Below, piece by piece: positions 63,913 through 64,000 of a DNA stretch of 64,000 nucleotides. Source of the stretch: Pseudomonas parakoreensis (GTDB taxonomy: Bacteria; Pseudomonadota; Gammaproteobacteria; Pseudomonadales; Pseudomonadaceae); assembly GCF_021602155.1 (NCBI RefSeq), contig NZ_BQHY01000007.1, positions 1 to 64,000 on the forward strand. Reading direction: 5' to 3'. The stretch's first letter is position 1, and each line of letters begins with the position of its first letter. Both the position numbers and the translations under genes were made by a program. The notes beneath the pieces were generated by a model. That model worked only from the letters and a program-made list of their open reading frames with translations, did not search any database and was not told the DNA's origin.

Positions 63913-64000
63913 TGAGCCTGTCCGATCGTTTGCTCGCCGCGTGGTATCAGGGGCACCCGGCCCTGACGCTGCTGCGGCCGCTGGAAATGCTCTACCGCCG
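63912..64000 (+). CDS. lpxK: Tetraacyldisaccharide 4'-kinase, N-terminal start (partial)
   Basis: The first 29 codons ([20 protein letters not shown]) before the window ends. LpxK phosphorylates the lipid A precursor. Assignment rests on the short N-terminal sequence, which is typical (WY..HP..L.L.PL), and on the exbB-exbD-lpxK order remembered from P. aeruginosa. Confidence 0.75.
   Translation, partial: MSLSDRLLAAWYQGHPALTLLRPLEMLYR

Overview
The window is GC-rich, almost fully coding, and carries many short inverted intergenic (REP-type) repeats. Gene content (oprH-phoP-phoQ, gacS, fabAB, pcpS, fadE, a three-copy tRNA-Glu/tRNA-Gly array) points to a chromosome of the Pseudomonas fluorescens group. 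Several blocks keep the gene order I remember from P. aeruginosa PAO1 (PA1158-PA1183, PA0947-PA0953, PA0927-PA0935, PA1609-PA1622, PA2981-PA2984) but are joined in a different order. No phage, plasmid, insertion sequence, CRISPR array or rRNA was seen.

Layout. 1-10.6 kb: end of a sensor kinase, phosphopantetheinyl transferase, a secreted dienelactone-hydrolase-like protein, the oprH-phoPQ Mg2+/polycation-response operon with a PhoP-box array, an AraC-type regulator, dctA with a sigma-54 promoter and two upstream palindromes, a racemase-like class III CoA-transferase, SprT and a Yip1 protein. 10.9-17.2 kb: ttcA, a Tag-family glycosylase, a wrbA/arsC redox set, a TlpA lipoprotein, two small unknowns and ldhA. 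17.3-30.2 kb: gacS, a divergent PirRS-like two-component pair, a DUF1016 (YhcG) nuclease-like gene, then cysM, rlmD, relA and mazG. 30.6-37.5 kb: fabAB and an operon coding a TonB-dependent receptor, a periplasmic binding protein and a hybrid histidine kinase. 37.7-45.7 kb: gpsA, sixA, an acyl-CoA ligase/thioesterase/hydrolase cluster and an AI-2E-family membrane protein. 45.7-48.1 kb: repeat-rich DNA and six tRNA genes. 48.2-57.9 kb: an exported M20 dipeptidase, a compact LysE exporter / 2OG-Fe oxygenase / AlaX editing cassette with a divergent LysR gene, fadE, a transglutaminase-like protein and a GST. 58.1-64 kb: a YadGH-like ABC exporter, a DUF2062 protein, comEC, exbB/exbD-like genes and the start of lpxK.

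How the parts connect. Signalling is prominent: PhoPQ, GacS, a PirRS-like pair and a second hybrid kinase are all present. Lipid metabolism recurs (fabAB, gpsA, acyl-CoA ligase, thioesterase, fadE, lpxK). The two least explained gene sets are the TonB receptor/binding protein/hybrid kinase operon (32.6-37.5 kb) and the AlaX/oxygenase/LysE cassette (50.1-53.3 kb). Each looks like a functional module whose small-molecule ligand or substrate is unknown. At least four sequence families of REP-like inverted repeats fill the gaps. One copy supplies the C-terminal codons of a sensor kinase, and another contains a 14-unit hexanucleotide repeat.
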